Shown piece after piece: positions 1 to 8,443 of a DNA stretch of 27,833 nt. The notes under the pieces are model-generated. The model was not told the DNA's origin. It was given only the letters and a program-made list of their open reading frames with translations, and ran no database searches. How positions within the stretch are numbered: position 1 is the first letter of the stretch; every line of letters begins with the position of its first letter. Source of the stretch: Pseudomonadota bacterium (GTDB lineage: Bacteria > Pseudomonadota > Gammaproteobacteria > Arenicellales > UBA868); assembly GCA_018661145.1 (NCBI GenBank), contig JABJIU010000096.1, positions 1 through 27,833 of the forward strand, in the 5' to 3' direction. The position numbers and the translations under genes were made by a program.

Positions 1-2277
1 CATGCAGCCGGCGGGGTGCACGCGCTGAATGCGGATCCGAATATGGCTGCCCTACAGGCCTATACGATCGATCTATTGTCCGAGATCCAGACCGAATCCG
101 GCCAGGATATTGGCCTCAGTATGACAGGAGGCATCACGGTCGCCTCGGCGCCGGCACGCTGGGAATGGCTGCAGTCGGCCTATCGAATCTTTCAGACAAT
201 CGGTATCGAAGACTGCTACCTGATGACGCCCCAGGATATCAAGGACAAATGTCCCATCATGGACATCAGCGGCGTCCTCGGCGGACTCTGGTGCGACCGG
301 GAGGGCTATGTCGACACCACAGGAACCGTGCATGCTTATGCCGGGGCTGCAAAAAAACGTGGCGCCACCGTGATCGAACACACCAAGGTGGAGGAACTTC
401 GCCAGCGCAGTGACGGTAGTTGGGATGTCATTACCGACAAGGGAGAGTTTCACGCTGAACACGTCGTCAACGCGGGTGGGCTGTGGGCCAAGCAGGTCGG
501 TCGTATGGTCGGTCTGGACCTGCCATTGTCACCGCTCGAGCATCATTATTTGCTGACCGACACGATTCCTGAGGTCGCTGCGCTCGATTCTGAACTACCG
601 ATGACCGTCGACCTCGAGGGATTCACCTATATGCGCCAGTACCAGAAGGGCATTCTGGTCGGTATCTACGAGATCAACCACAAGCACTGGAATATGGACG
701 GCGCACCGTGGGATTACGGAATAGAGCTGATTCAGGAGGATATCGACCGGATCTCGGATGAACTGGAGATGGCATTCTCACGGTATCCCGTGCTGACCGA
801 GGTCGGAATCAAGGATTGGGTGAACGGCGCATTCACTTTTTCCCCGGACGGCAATCCTCTGGTCGGGCCCGTCAGTGCCGTACCGAATTACTGGCTCGCC
901 TGTGGCGTCATGGCGGGATTTCTGCAGGGTGGCGGCGTTGGCAAAACCCTTGCCGAGTGGATGATCCACGGCGAAACCGAGGCAGATGCCTGGCCAATGG
1001 ATATTGCCCGCTACGGAGACTTCACTTCTAACCGAGAGTACATTCGCCAGACCACCGGTCAGTTCTACTCCCGCCGGTTTGTGATGACCTATCCCAACGA
1101 GCAACTTCCTGCAGGGCGCCCCTTTCGAAAATCACCGGCCTGGTCCACCATGGACGCCGCGGGTGCGCAGTGGGGATGCAGTTGGGGTCTTGAAGTGCCG
1201 CTGATGTTTGCCGAGCCAGGCTTTGCTGAAACCCCCACCCTGCGACGCTCAAACGCCTTCGAACTCGTGGCGCAGGAGTGCGCCGCCGTCCGCGAGGAGG
1301 TTGGCCTGCTGGATATCAGCGGCTTCTCACGATTCGAAGTGACCGGACCGAATGCCGAGGCCTGGCTGGGCCGTGTCATGGCCGGACGCCTACCGGCACC
1401 GGGCCGAGCGAGGCTTGCGCCCATGCTGGCCCCGAGCGGCCGTCTCAAGGGTGATCTTACGGTATTTAACTGGGGTGATGGCCGCTGGTGGATCATGGGC
1501 TCTTACTATCTTCGCAACTGGCATATGCGCTGGTTTGATGATCACCGCGGCGAAGGTGTCGAGGTGCGTGACATTGCTGACGCGATGGTCGGTTTTGGAC
1601 TCGCGGGACCCAAATCCCGGGAGGTGCTCTCAGCCCTGGCCCATCAGGATGTTGATACCGCTCTGCCCTTCATGGGATGCGCAACGATGGACGTCGGCCT
1701 TATCCGTGCGCGGGTTGCCCGCATTTCGGTCTGTGGCGAACTGGGCTATGAGATCAACTGCAGCGCTGCTGAACACATCACCTTAAGAGAGATCCTGCTC
1801 CAAGCTGGCGCCGAACAAAACATCAGGGAGTTTGGATTTTATGCAATGAACGCGTTGCGTCTGGAAAAGAGTTTCGGCGTCTGGAGTGCCGAGTTCACCC
1901 AGGATCGCACTCCCGGCATGACCGGCATGGACCGCTGGATCGACTGGTCGCGTGATAACTTCATCGGTCACGAAGCGGCATCCAAGGAACGATCTGGCGG
2001 AGATGTTCCGCAACAGCTGGTCACCCTTGAAATCGATGCCGACGACGCGGATGCGTCCGGATATGAGCCAATCTGGCAGAACGACAAACGGGTCGGTTTT
2101 GTCACCTCGGGCGGTTACGGGCATTACACTGCCAAGAGCCTTGCGATGGGTCTGCTTGATACGGGAGTTAATGAAGAAGATGGCCCCTTGATGGTCGATG
2201 TCGTCGGCAAACGCCGCACCGCCCGTACGCTGACTGAAGCCGCCTGGGACCCAAAAGGTGTCCGGATACGCCTATAG
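1..2277 (+). CDS. GcvT-fused FAD oxidoreductase, dimethylglycine/sarcosine dehydrogenase type (5' partial)
   Basis: The frame is open from base 1, so the true start lies upstream; the GTG at 16 is internal. The visible 758 residues lack the N-terminal dinucleotide-binding GxGxxG segment. The window opens with HAAGG; in eukaryotic and bacterial dimethylglycine dehydrogenases the histidine of the WHAAG motif carries FAD covalently, so the first codon is probably that residue. A DAO-type FAD domain fills about the first 340 residues (VNAGGLWAKQVG, SPDGNPLVGP), followed by a linker and a folate-binding GcvT-like domain plus C-terminal GcvT barrel (LLDISGFSRFEV, ELGYEI, GFVTSGGYG). Enzymes of this build oxidatively demethylate dimethylglycine or sarcosine and hand the methyl carbon to tetrahydrofolate as 5,10-methylene-THF. 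An MttB-family gene follows after 45 bases, which supports a role in methylated-amine breakdown. The exact substrate (dimethylglycine, sarcosine or another N-methyl compound) cannot be settled from sequence. Confidence 0.88.
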   Translation, partial: HAAGGVHALNADPNMAALQAYTIDLLSEIQTESGQDIGLSMTGGITVASAPARWEWLQSAYRIFQTIGIEDCYLMTPQDIKDKCPIMDISGVLGGLWCDREGYVDTTGTVHAYAGAAKKRGATVIEHTKVEELRQRSDGSWDVITDKGEFHAEHVVNAGGLWAKQVGRMVGLDLPLSPLEHHYLLTDTIPEVAALDSELPMTVDLEGFTYMRQYQKGILVGIYEINHKHWNMDGAPWDYGIELIQEDIDRISDELEMAFSRYPVLTEVGIKDWVNGAFTFSPDGNPLVGPVSAVPNYWLACGVMAGFLQGGGVGKTLAEWMIHGETEADAWPMDIARYGDFTSNREYIRQTTGQFYSRRFVMTYPNEQLPAGRPFRKSPAWSTMDAAGAQWGCSWGLEVPLMFAEPGFAETPTLRRSNAFELVAQECAAVREEVGLLDISGFSRFEVTGPNAEAWLGRVMAGRLPAPGRARLAPMLAPSGRLKGDLTVFNWGDGRWWIMGSYYLRNWHMRWFDDHRGEGVEVRDIADAMVGFGLAGPKSREVLSALAHQDVDTALPFMGCATMDVGLIRARVARISVCGELGYEINCSAAEHITLREILLQAGAEQNIREFGFYAMNALRLEKSFGVWSAEFTQDRTPGMTGMDRWIDWSRDNFIGHEAASKERSGGDVPQQLVTLEIDADDADASGYEPIWQNDKRVGFVTSGGYGHYTAKSLAMGLLDTGVNEEDGPLMVDVVGKRRTARTLTEAAWDPKGVRIRL

Positions 2278-2322
2278 TCCGGCTCTGTCCCAGTAACCCA
2301 TCTCACTCAGTGTAAGCCCGCA

Positions 2323-3852
2323 ATGACCCGAAATCGCAGAAGACCCCACCGCAGCGAATCGCGGCCGTCGATTCAACCGGGCGAGGCGTGGCGGCGTATC
2401 AAGAATCCGTACCCGCCCATCGCGCAGTTCAACGAGGATGAACTTGAGGCTATCCATCTGACCTCACTCAACCTGCTGCGTGACAAGGGCATCAAGGTAC
2501 TGAGTGCCGAAGCCCGCGAACACTACCGGCAGGCCGGAGCCAACGTAAGCGAAGACACACTGATGGTGCAATTCGACCCCGACATGCTGCTTCAGACTGT
2601 CGAACAGGCGCCAGCGAGCTTCACCATGCACGGGCGCTCGGCGAACCGGTGGATCGAAGTGGGCGACAATAATCTGATCTTTGCGACCGTAGGCGGCCCA
2701 CCACATTATTCCGATCTCGAAGGTGGCCGTCGGGCCGGTACGCACGACACGTTTCGTGATCTTCTGCGCATGGCGCAAAACTACGACGTCATTCACCTCA
2801 CTACCCCGATGGTTGAGCCTCAGGACCTGCCGATACCTGTTCGTCATCTGCATATGACACGGTCGGTGGTCACCCTGACAGACAAGCCTACATTTATTTA
2901 TTCCCGTGGTCGCGAGGCCGTTGCAGACTCTCTTGAGATCCTTCGGATCGCTTACGGCATTGACCGGCAGACCTTTGAGGAGCGGGTGCACTGCTATACG
3001 GTGGTAAATGCTAACTCCCCACTGCAACTCGACGAACTGATGTGTGCGGGCATTATTGACTTCGCCAAAGCCCGTCAGGCCATGATCCTGACACCTTTTA
3101 CTCTGGCGGGTGCGATGGCGCCGGTAACACTTCCAGGCGCTCTGGCACAGCAAAATGCCGAAGCCCTAGCCGGCATTGCTCTGGCACAAATCGTCCGACC
3201 TGGTGCGCCGGTGGTCTACGGCGGGTTTACCAGCAACGTCGACATGAAAACCGGCGCGCCGGCGTTTGGCACCCCTGAGTATGTCAAGGCAGCCTTTGCC
3301 TCGGGTCAGCTTGCCCGACGATACCGCCTGCCTTACCGGACCTCGAACGTAAACGCCTCCAACGCCCCGGACGCGCAGTCGGCCTACGAGTCCCAGATGT
3401 CCTGCTGGGGAGCGATCATGGGCGGGTGCAATATTCTCCTGCACGGGGCAGGTTGGCTTGAAGGCGGCCTGACGGCTTCTTTGGAAAAGTTTGTAATCGA
3501 CGTTGAGATGCTGCAAATGTTCGCAAGCCTCATGCAGCCCGTCGTCTGTAACGAAGACACACTGGCCGCATCGGCTTTCGATGAAATTGAACCCGGTGGA
3601 CACTTCTTCGGTACCCAGCATACTCTCGCCCGATACGAGACGGCGTTCTATGCGCCGCTCCTGTCCGACTGGTCAAACTTCGAGACTTGGACGGAAAACG
3701 GCGCGCTCGATACTACCCAACGCGCCAACCGGATTGCGAGAAAAGCCCTTGCCGACTTTACGCCGCCACCGCTTGATCAGGCACGGCTCGAAGAAATCGA
3801 CGCCTTTATCGAACAACGTGTCAGGGCCGGAGGCGCCTCTCTGAGCGCCTGA
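2323..3852 (+). CDS. MttB-family corrinoid methyltransferase, non-pyrrolysine type
   Basis: A 509-residue protein of the trimethylamine methyltransferase (MttB) superfamily. Supporting segments are the N-terminal LLRDKGIKVLS region, the central FATVGGPPHYSD and TPFTLAGAMAPVTLPGALAQ stretches, and the C-terminal half with GGCNILLHGAGWLEGGL. Members remove a methyl group from a quaternary or tertiary amine and pass it to a cobalamin-binding partner protein. The archaeal TMA enzymes need an in-frame amber codon read as pyrrolysine; here the frame is continuous at full family length with no internal stop, so this is the pyrrolysine-free branch, which includes glycine betaine methyltransferases such as MtgB. 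No corrinoid protein or methylcorrinoid:THF methyltransferase is visible nearby, so partners must lie elsewhere. It is 45 bases behind the GcvT-fused flavoprotein and probably cotranscribed. The substrate is inferred, not shown. The ATG at 2323 has only a weak ribosome site. Confidence 0.88.
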   Translation: MTRNRRRPHRSESRPSIQPGEAWRRIKNPYPPIAQFNEDELEAIHLTSLNLLRDKGIKVLSAEAREHYRQAGANVSEDTLMVQFDPDMLLQTVEQAPASFTMHGRSANRWIEVGDNNLIFATVGGPPHYSDLEGGRRAGTHDTFRDLLRMAQNYDVIHLTTPMVEPQDLPIPVRHLHMTRSVVTLTDKPTFIYSRGREAVADSLEILRIAYGIDRQTFEERVHCYTVVNANSPLQLDELMCAGIIDFAKARQAMILTPFTLAGAMAPVTLPGALAQQNAEALAGIALAQIVRPGAPVVYGGFTSNVDMKTGAPAFGTPEYVKAAFASGQLARRYRLPYRTSNVNASNAPDAQSAYESQMSCWGAIMGGCNILLHGAGWLEGGLTASLEKFVIDVEMLQMFASLMQPVVCNEDTLAASAFDEIEPGGHFFGTQHTLARYETAFYAPLLSDWSNFETWTENGALDTTQRANRIARKALADFTPPPLDQARLEEIDAFIEQRVRAGGASLSA

Positions 3853-3890
3853 CCTGGGCGAGACTTTCAAGCGACTTCATCCTATATTTG

Positions 3891-3922
3891 CGCTATTGGC
3901 CTTTTTGCAAAAAGCAGTAGCG
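3891..3922 (+). promoter_or_regulatory. Nested palindrome abutting the start codon of the PLP enzyme
   Basis: CTTTTTGCAAAAAG at 3901-3914 is a perfect 14-base palindrome. It is framed by a second inverted repeat, CGCTA at 3891-3895 and TAGCG at 3918-3922, which ends one base before the ATG at 3924. If folded in RNA, the outer stem would cover the ribosome-binding region; as DNA it could be an operator. It is not a good terminator because no T-run follows the outer stem. The function is inferred. Confidence 0.4.
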
Positions 3923-3923
3923 A

Positions 3924-4946
3924 ATGTCTATCAGCGCAAAACTCGATGTCCTGCCCAGAACTCCTCTCGCGCATACACCGACGCCGATTGAGAAACTGAA
4001 TAACCTCAGTGCTGTGCTCGGCGGTGGGGCGCTGTACGTCAAACGCGACGACTGTACGGGTCTCGCCATGGGCGGTAACAAAGCCCGGCAACTCGAGTAC
4101 TACTTCGGCGAAGCGCTTCAACAAAATGCCGACACAGTGCTGATAACGGGAGCGGTGCAATCGAATTTCGTCCGGATGGCTGCAGCCGCCGCCGCAAAAC
4201 TCGATCTCGATTGTCACATTCAGCTTGAAGAGCGCGTTGGAGATGCCGGAGCCGACTACCGTCAATCCGGCAACGTGCTATTGGACCGCATTTTGGGCGC
4301 AACGATACACACTTATCCCAAAGGAGAAGACGAGGACGGAGCAGACGCCAATCTCAAGATGATTGCAGACGAACTGCGCTCGACCGGCAGACAGCCTTAT
4401 ATCATCCCTTTGGCCCCCGGTCACCCGCCGCTTGGTGCGTTAGGGTATGTGCGGGCCGCCGAAGAAATTCTGGATCAGTTAGGTGATCTGGAGGATGAAA
4501 TCGACCATATCTTCGTCGCCTCAGGAAGCGGCAGCACGCATGCGGGGCTCCTTTTCGGATTACGGTCGCTCAACTGGCTCAAACCCGTAATTGGCGTCTG
4601 TGTAAGAAGAAACCGCACCTTGCAGCACGATCGGATCAGCAACCGCTGTCGGGAGGTTGCCGAACTGCTGGATATGGATAACCCCGTAACATCCGAAGAC
4701 ATCAGGATAACGGATGAGACCTTTGCACCCGGTTACGGCAAGCTAAACGATCAGACGCTTGAAGCGATTGATCTTTGTGCGCGACGCGAGGGCTTGCTGT
4801 TGGACCCGGTTTACACAGGAAAGTCGATGGCCGCCTGTCTAAAACATGTCCGCAACATAGAAAAGAGCCAGTCGACCCTTTTTATCCATACGGGCGGCAC
4901 ACCAGGACTGTTTGGATACAGCGCGGAATTGAACCTAGCCGGCTAG
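3924..4946 (+). CDS. PLP-dependent D-cysteine desulfhydrase / ACC deaminase family enzyme
   Basis: A 340-residue tryptophan-synthase-beta-fold (type II) PLP enzyme. VKRDDCTG followed by MGGNKARQLEYY places the Schiff-base lysine at K53. GAVQSNFVRM is the conserved substrate-carboxylate loop, with phenylalanine where many relatives (ACC deaminase, CuyA) have histidine. SGSGSTHAGLLFG is the phosphate-binding region, and the C-terminal HTGGTPGLFGY is typical of this family. Known activities are D-cysteine to pyruvate, sulfide and ammonia (DcyD), ACC deamination, and L-cysteate sulfo-lyase (CuyA). The LAHTPTPIEKL opening suits DcyD or CuyA better than ACC deaminase. It lies 71 bases downstream of the MttB gene, separated by a palindrome, and could be the last gene of that unit. 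The precise substrate is open. Confidence 0.82.
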   Translation: MSISAKLDVLPRTPLAHTPTPIEKLNNLSAVLGGGALYVKRDDCTGLAMGGNKARQLEYYFGEALQQNADTVLITGAVQSNFVRMAAAAAAKLDLDCHIQLEERVGDAGADYRQSGNVLLDRILGATIHTYPKGEDEDGADANLKMIADELRSTGRQPYIIPLAPGHPPLGALGYVRAAEEILDQLGDLEDEIDHIFVASGSGSTHAGLLFGLRSLNWLKPVIGVCVRRNRTLQHDRISNRCREVAELLDMDNPVTSEDIRITDETFAPGYGKLNDQTLEAIDLCARREGLLLDPVYTGKSMAACLKHVRNIEKSQSTLFIHTGGTPGLFGYSAELNLAG

Positions 4947-4958
4947 AAGGGTCTCATC

Positions 4959-4978
4959 AAGCAGGCGAACGCCTGCTT
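4959..4978. terminator. Candidate bidirectional terminator hairpin between convergent genes
   Basis: A perfect 8-bp inverted repeat, AAGCAGGC then GAAC then GCCTGCTT, lies between the end of the PLP-enzyme gene (4946) and the end of mtkB (5008), which converge here. The tetraloop and GC-rich stem fit a terminator, but no clear T-run follows on either strand, so it may only protect 3' ends. Confidence 0.45.
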
Positions 4979-5007
4979 CAGAAGATATCGCAACTCGAGA
5001 TATTGCC

Positions 5008-5898
5008 TCAGGAGACGGCGGCCAACACCTGTCCGACCGTCGATCCGAACTCGGAAGGCCGCTCAACCACAGTGACCCCGCACGCCCGCAGAATGTCTAC
5101 CTTTTCCTTGGCCGACTCCCCCGCTGCCGAGACAATAGCGCCCGCATGGCCCATGGTCCGGCCCTTGGGCGCAGTGAGACCAGCAATGTAGCCCACCACC
5201 GGCTTTGTCATGTGGTCACGGGTGAACTCGGCCGCTGCTGCTTCCTGGGGTCCACCGATCTCACCGATCATCACCACCACTCGTGTTTGCGAATCCTTCT
5301 CAAAAGCGGCCAGGTGATCCTTGAACGAACTGCCGTTAATGGGGTCACCGCCAATGCCGACGCTGGTTGATACGCCGATACCTTCCGCCTTGAGTTGGGA
5401 TGCCGCCTCGTAGCCCAAAGTCCCTGACCGGCCAATAATGCCGACCTCACCTTCTTTGTAGATATGTCCCGGCATGATACCGAGCAGCGCCTTGCCGGGG
5501 CTGATCACACCGGCGCAGTTGGGACCGATAAGCTGCATGCGCTTATCGGCTTTGTAGCGGCGCATGTAGCGCTTGACCCGCATCATGTCCTGCGCCGGAA
5601 TCCCGTCGGTAATGCATACGCAGGTGCGCAGACCTCCATCGGCAGCCTCCATGATGGCGTCAGCCGCGAACGGTGGGGGAACAAACACAATGCTGGCCTC
5701 GGCACCGGTTGCCGTTACCGCAGCCTTGACGGTGTCGAAGACAGGCAGTCCCTGATGGGTGGTACCACCCCGACCCGGAGTAACGCCACCCACGATGTTG
5801 GTCCCGTACTCGATCATCTCCTCGCTGTGAAATGATCCAATCCGGCCCGTAAAGCCCTGAACCAGAATAGGGGTCTTGTTGTCGATCACGATGCTCAT
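5008..5898 (-). CDS. mtkB: Malate-CoA ligase (malate thiokinase), alpha subunit
   Basis: A 296-residue subunit of the succinyl-CoA synthetase alpha family, the same length as methylotroph MtkB. ILVQGFTGRIGSFHS is the CoA-binding Rossmann start, IGRSGTLGYEAASQ the central loop, and TMGHAGAIVS holds the histidine that is phosphorylated during the reaction. Together with MtkA it makes L-malyl-CoA from malate, CoA and ATP in the cytoplasm. The sequence alone cannot fully exclude succinyl-CoA synthetase, but the neighbours decide it: the operon order is mcl, mtkA, mtkB, and ppc diverges from it. The start codon overlaps the stop of mtkA by four bases (ATGA), implying translational coupling for 1:1 subunits. 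It is the last gene of the operon and ends near a hairpin. Confidence 0.9.
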   Translation of the reverse strand: MSIVIDNKTPILVQGFTGRIGSFHSEEMIEYGTNIVGGVTPGRGGTTHQGLPVFDTVKAAVTATGAEASIVFVPPPFAADAIMEAADGGLRTCVCITDGIPAQDMMRVKRYMRRYKADKRMQLIGPNCAGVISPGKALLGIMPGHIYKEGEVGIIGRSGTLGYEAASQLKAEGIGVSTSVGIGGDPINGSSFKDHLAAFEKDSQTRVVVMIGEIGGPQEAAAAEFTRDHMTKPVVGYIAGLTAPKGRTMGHAGAIVSAAGESAKEKVDILRACGVTVVERPSEFGSTVGQVLAAVS

Positions 5899-7070
5899 AC
5901 TGTCGCCTCGTCACTCACTGCGGCGACCGACTTCTCGGCTGCCTCGGCCAGGGTGTCAGCGGTAATTAGGGGTATGGAACTCTCTTCGAGGATGCGTCGA
6001 CCCTCTTCGACCTTGGTACCCGAGAGGCGCACAACAACCGGCACCTGGATATTGAGATCCTGCATCGCCTTCACCACGCCTTGGGCAACCCAGTCACAGC
6101 GGTTAATACCGGCAAAGATGTTGACCAGCACCCCTTTGACATTTTCATCGGAGAGCACCAGGTTGAATGCCTTGGCGACCCGTTCGGGAGAGGCGCCCCC
6201 TCCGATGTCGAGAAAGTTTGCGGGTTCACCCCCCGAGTGTTTGATCATATCCATGGTGGCCATCGCGAGGCCCGCGCCGTTAATAATGCAACCAATACTT
6301 CCCTCAAGTCCGACGTAACTCAGACCCCGGTCAGTGGCTCTCATCTCGCGGGGATCCTCCTGGGATTTGTCCCGCAACTCGGAGATTTGCTGATGCTTGA
6401 AGAGAGCGTTGTCGTCGAAGGTCATTTTGGCGTCCAGCGCTAGAATTCGGCCATCGGCAGTCACCACCAGTGGATTGATTTCGACCATGGTGGCGTCGAG
6501 ATCCCGGAAAGATCGGTAACAAGCCCTCAGGGTATTTGCCGCCTCGGTCACGATAGAAGCGTCCAGTCCAAGAGCGAAGGCGACTTCCCGGGCTTGAAAG
6601 CCCTGGAGGCCAACAGCCGGCTCGATCACTACCCGGATCAGTGAATCTGGATCATCCTCGGCAATTTGTTCGATCTCCATCCCGCCAGCGGCCGACGCCA
6701 CCAGCATGACCCGTTCGGTCCCCCGATCGAGCACGAAACCCAGGTAAATCTCCCGGTCGATTTCGGCCACTGACTCGATGTACAGGCGATACACACCGCG
6801 ACCCCGCGACCCAGTCTGCTGGGTCACCAACCGACTACCGAGCATCTCGTCCGCAGCACTCCAGACCTCATGCTCACTGTGGCACACTCGGATACCGCCG
6901 GCCTTGCCCCGCCCGCCCGTATGCACCTGGGCCTTGACCACCCACTGATCTCCGCCGATCTCGGTGGCCCGATACTGCGCCTGCTCCGGGCTGTAGGCGA
7001 GACCGCCAAGTGGGATTGGCACCCCGAAGTCAGACAACAGCGCCTTGGCCTGATACTCGTGAATGTCCAT
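5895..7070 (-). CDS. mtkA: Malate-CoA ligase (malate thiokinase), beta subunit
   Basis: A 391-residue ATP-grasp subunit, close to the 390 residues of Methylobacterium MtkA. The N-terminus MDIHEYQAKALLSDFGVPIP and WVVKAQVHTGGRGKAGGI are the ATP-grasp start. EINPLVV and LDAKMTFDDNALF are metal/ATP-site segments. FLDIGGGASPERVAKAF and LVNIFAGINRCDWVAQGVV form the CoA-ligase domain. The GLAMATMDMIKHSGGEPANF stretch closely matches remembered MtkA sequences. With MtkB it activates malate to malyl-CoA, the step before malyl-CoA lyase in the serine cycle. A good ribosome site (AGAGGGGA in the mRNA sense) sits just before the ATG at 7070. It lies 76 bases behind mcl. The alternative reading is SucC of the TCA cycle, less likely next to mcl and ppc. 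Confidence 0.91.
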   Translation of the reverse strand: MDIHEYQAKALLSDFGVPIPLGGLAYSPEQAQYRATEIGGDQWVVKAQVHTGGRGKAGGIRVCHSEHEVWSAADEMLGSRLVTQQTGSRGRGVYRLYIESVAEIDREIYLGFVLDRGTERVMLVASAAGGMEIEQIAEDDPDSLIRVVIEPAVGLQGFQAREVAFALGLDASIVTEAANTLRACYRSFRDLDATMVEINPLVVTADGRILALDAKMTFDDNALFKHQQISELRDKSQEDPREMRATDRGLSYVGLEGSIGCIINGAGLAMATMDMIKHSGGEPANFLDIGGGASPERVAKAFNLVLSDENVKGVLVNIFAGINRCDWVAQGVVKAMQDLNIQVPVVVRLSGTKVEEGRRILEESSIPLITADTLAEAAEKSVAAVSDEATV

Positions 7071-7146
7071 CGTTCCCCTCTCTTCTGTGTTTGGTTACCC
7101 GGTGTATCGCTTGTGCGTGGATCTGAGCTCGTCGTTGGGCGCGAAC

Positions 7147-8094
7147 TCAGGCTCGTGACTTAGCCTGAATCGCGTCATCCATAACCACCACGTTCTCGGC
7201 CATACGGGCCGACGCGGCATCAATCATTCGGCCATCCAATTGCGCGGCGCCCCGACCCTCGGCGGCCGCCTCCTCAAGAGCGAGGAGAATGCGCTTGGCC
7301 CTGTCGACTTCGGTGGCGGGGGGCGAAAAAACGTCGTTGGCGAGGTCAAGCTGGGATGGATGGATAGCCCACTTGCCGTCATAACCGAGCGCGGCCGCAC
7401 GGCGCGCTGCCAGTTGGAAGCCCTCCGGGTCATTGAAATCGCCAAAGGGACCATCTACCGGACGAAGCCCATAAGCCCGACAAGCGACAAGCATCCGGGA
7501 GAGACCGTTGTGCCATTGATCACCGGGATAGTCAGCGTTAAGACCGCCTATGTTGGTGGTACGGGCCCGACAACTCGCGGCGTAGTCCGCTACGCCAAAG
7601 TGCATGGCCTCCAGTCGTTCACTCGAGGTAGCGATAGCCTCGACATTCGCCATACCGAGCGTGGTCTCAATTAGCGCTTCGAGGCCGATGCGTCGACTGA
7701 GGCCGACCGCGGTCTCAATCTGGGAGACCATAGCGTCGACCATGTAGACATCACCGGGAACGCCCACCTTGGGAATAAGAATCGTGTCCAGAAACTCGCC
7801 GGCCTGCTCGACGATCTCGACAACGTCGCGGTACATGTAGTGAGTATCGAGGCCATTGATTCGGATCGAAATGGTTTTGCCCAACCCCCGCCAGTCAATA
7901 TCCTTCAGGGCCTGAATGATGTTGGCTCGGGCGGCAAGTTTGTCGTCAGGCGCGACCGCGTCCTCAAGGTCCAGGAATACGTAATCAGCATTGCTGGCCG
8001 CGGCCTTCTCGAACATTCCGGGATTCGAGCCGGGAACTGCCAATTCACTACGTTGCAGGCGCTGAGTGCGCTCAGGAGTACGGGTATGGCTCAT
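7147..8094 (-). CDS. mcl: L-malyl-CoA / beta-methylmalyl-CoA lyase
   Basis: A 315-residue CitE-like lyase that splits malyl-CoA into glyoxylate and acetyl-CoA with a divalent metal. LQRSELAVPGSNPGMFEKAA opens the barrel. DYVFLDLEDAVAPDDK carries the metal-ligand glutamate and aspartate, IRINGLDTHYMYRDVVEIVE and MILIPKVGVP-like segments follow, then EALIETTLGMANVEAIA, FGVADYAASCRART and GKWAIHPSQLDLAN. The match to Methylobacterium MclA is strong across the chain, though the protein is slightly shorter because a loop after GGLNADY is reduced. The frame is open upstream to 8178, but the added 28 residues are arginine-rich and unlike the family, so I start at the ATG at 8094, which has a modest GGAAAA ribosome site. 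It is first in the mcl-mtkA-mtkB operon and divergent from ppc. Confidence 0.92.
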   Translation of the reverse strand: MSHTRTPERTQRLQRSELAVPGSNPGMFEKAAASNADYVFLDLEDAVAPDDKLAARANIIQALKDIDWRGLGKTISIRINGLDTHYMYRDVVEIVEQAGEFLDTILIPKVGVPGDVYMVDAMVSQIETAVGLSRRIGLEALIETTLGMANVEAIATSSERLEAMHFGVADYAASCRARTTNIGGLNADYPGDQWHNGLSRMLVACRAYGLRPVDGPFGDFNDPEGFQLAARRAAALGYDGKWAIHPSQLDLANDVFSPPATEVDRAKRILLALEEAAAEGRGAAQLDGRMIDAASARMAENVVVMDDAIQAKSRA

Positions 8095-8443
8095 GATTTT
8101 CCGATTAGTTAGATGTGGAACCAGAGGATTGCAACCACTGTCGGGCGGCCGACGCCGGCGCCGACACGAAGAGAACAAGGGTCTGCCTTGGGCCCGGTTT
8201 TGAAATCCTCAAGTGTTCGTTTTTGCGGCGGGAAGGATACGGCGAGTTCGCTCCCTTAATGAGTGCGATTATTGATTAGCGGTATCAAGAAAGACTTATG
8301 CCATTTAGGCCAGGTCGGCCCATCTGGGCCTAGATAAAAGAGGAAAAAGCGAGAAAACCGGTGCTTGTTCCCGTGTCAAACCAATTCTAGGGAGGGGTAA
8401 TTTCTGCTTGTATCACTCCCACAATAGCCGTACTGTCGCGCCC
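8095..8443. promoter_or_regulatory. Divergent mcl/ppc intergenic region with inverted repeat
   Basis: About 350 bases separate the mcl and ppc ATG codons. They carry no convincing gene and must hold promoters for both the serine-cycle operon and ppc. TAGGCCAG at 8306-8313 and CTGGGCCTA at 8324-8332 form an imperfect inverted repeat (one extra G in the right arm), centred about 90-125 bases before ppc and suitable as an operator. I see no sigma-70 boxes good enough to place. Serine-cycle genes in Methylobacterium are controlled by the LysR-type regulator QscR; no regulator gene is in this window, so any link is inference. Confidence 0.5.

Noticed and set aside
2323..3852. Pyrrolysine-dependent trimethylamine methyltransferase
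   Set aside because: The reading frame has full family length and no in-frame amber codon, so pyrrolysine cannot be involved.
5008..7070. TCA-cycle succinyl-CoA synthetase (sucCD)
   Set aside because: The fold is the same, but operon linkage with mcl, the divergent ppc and close likeness to MtkA/MtkB favour malate-CoA ligase.
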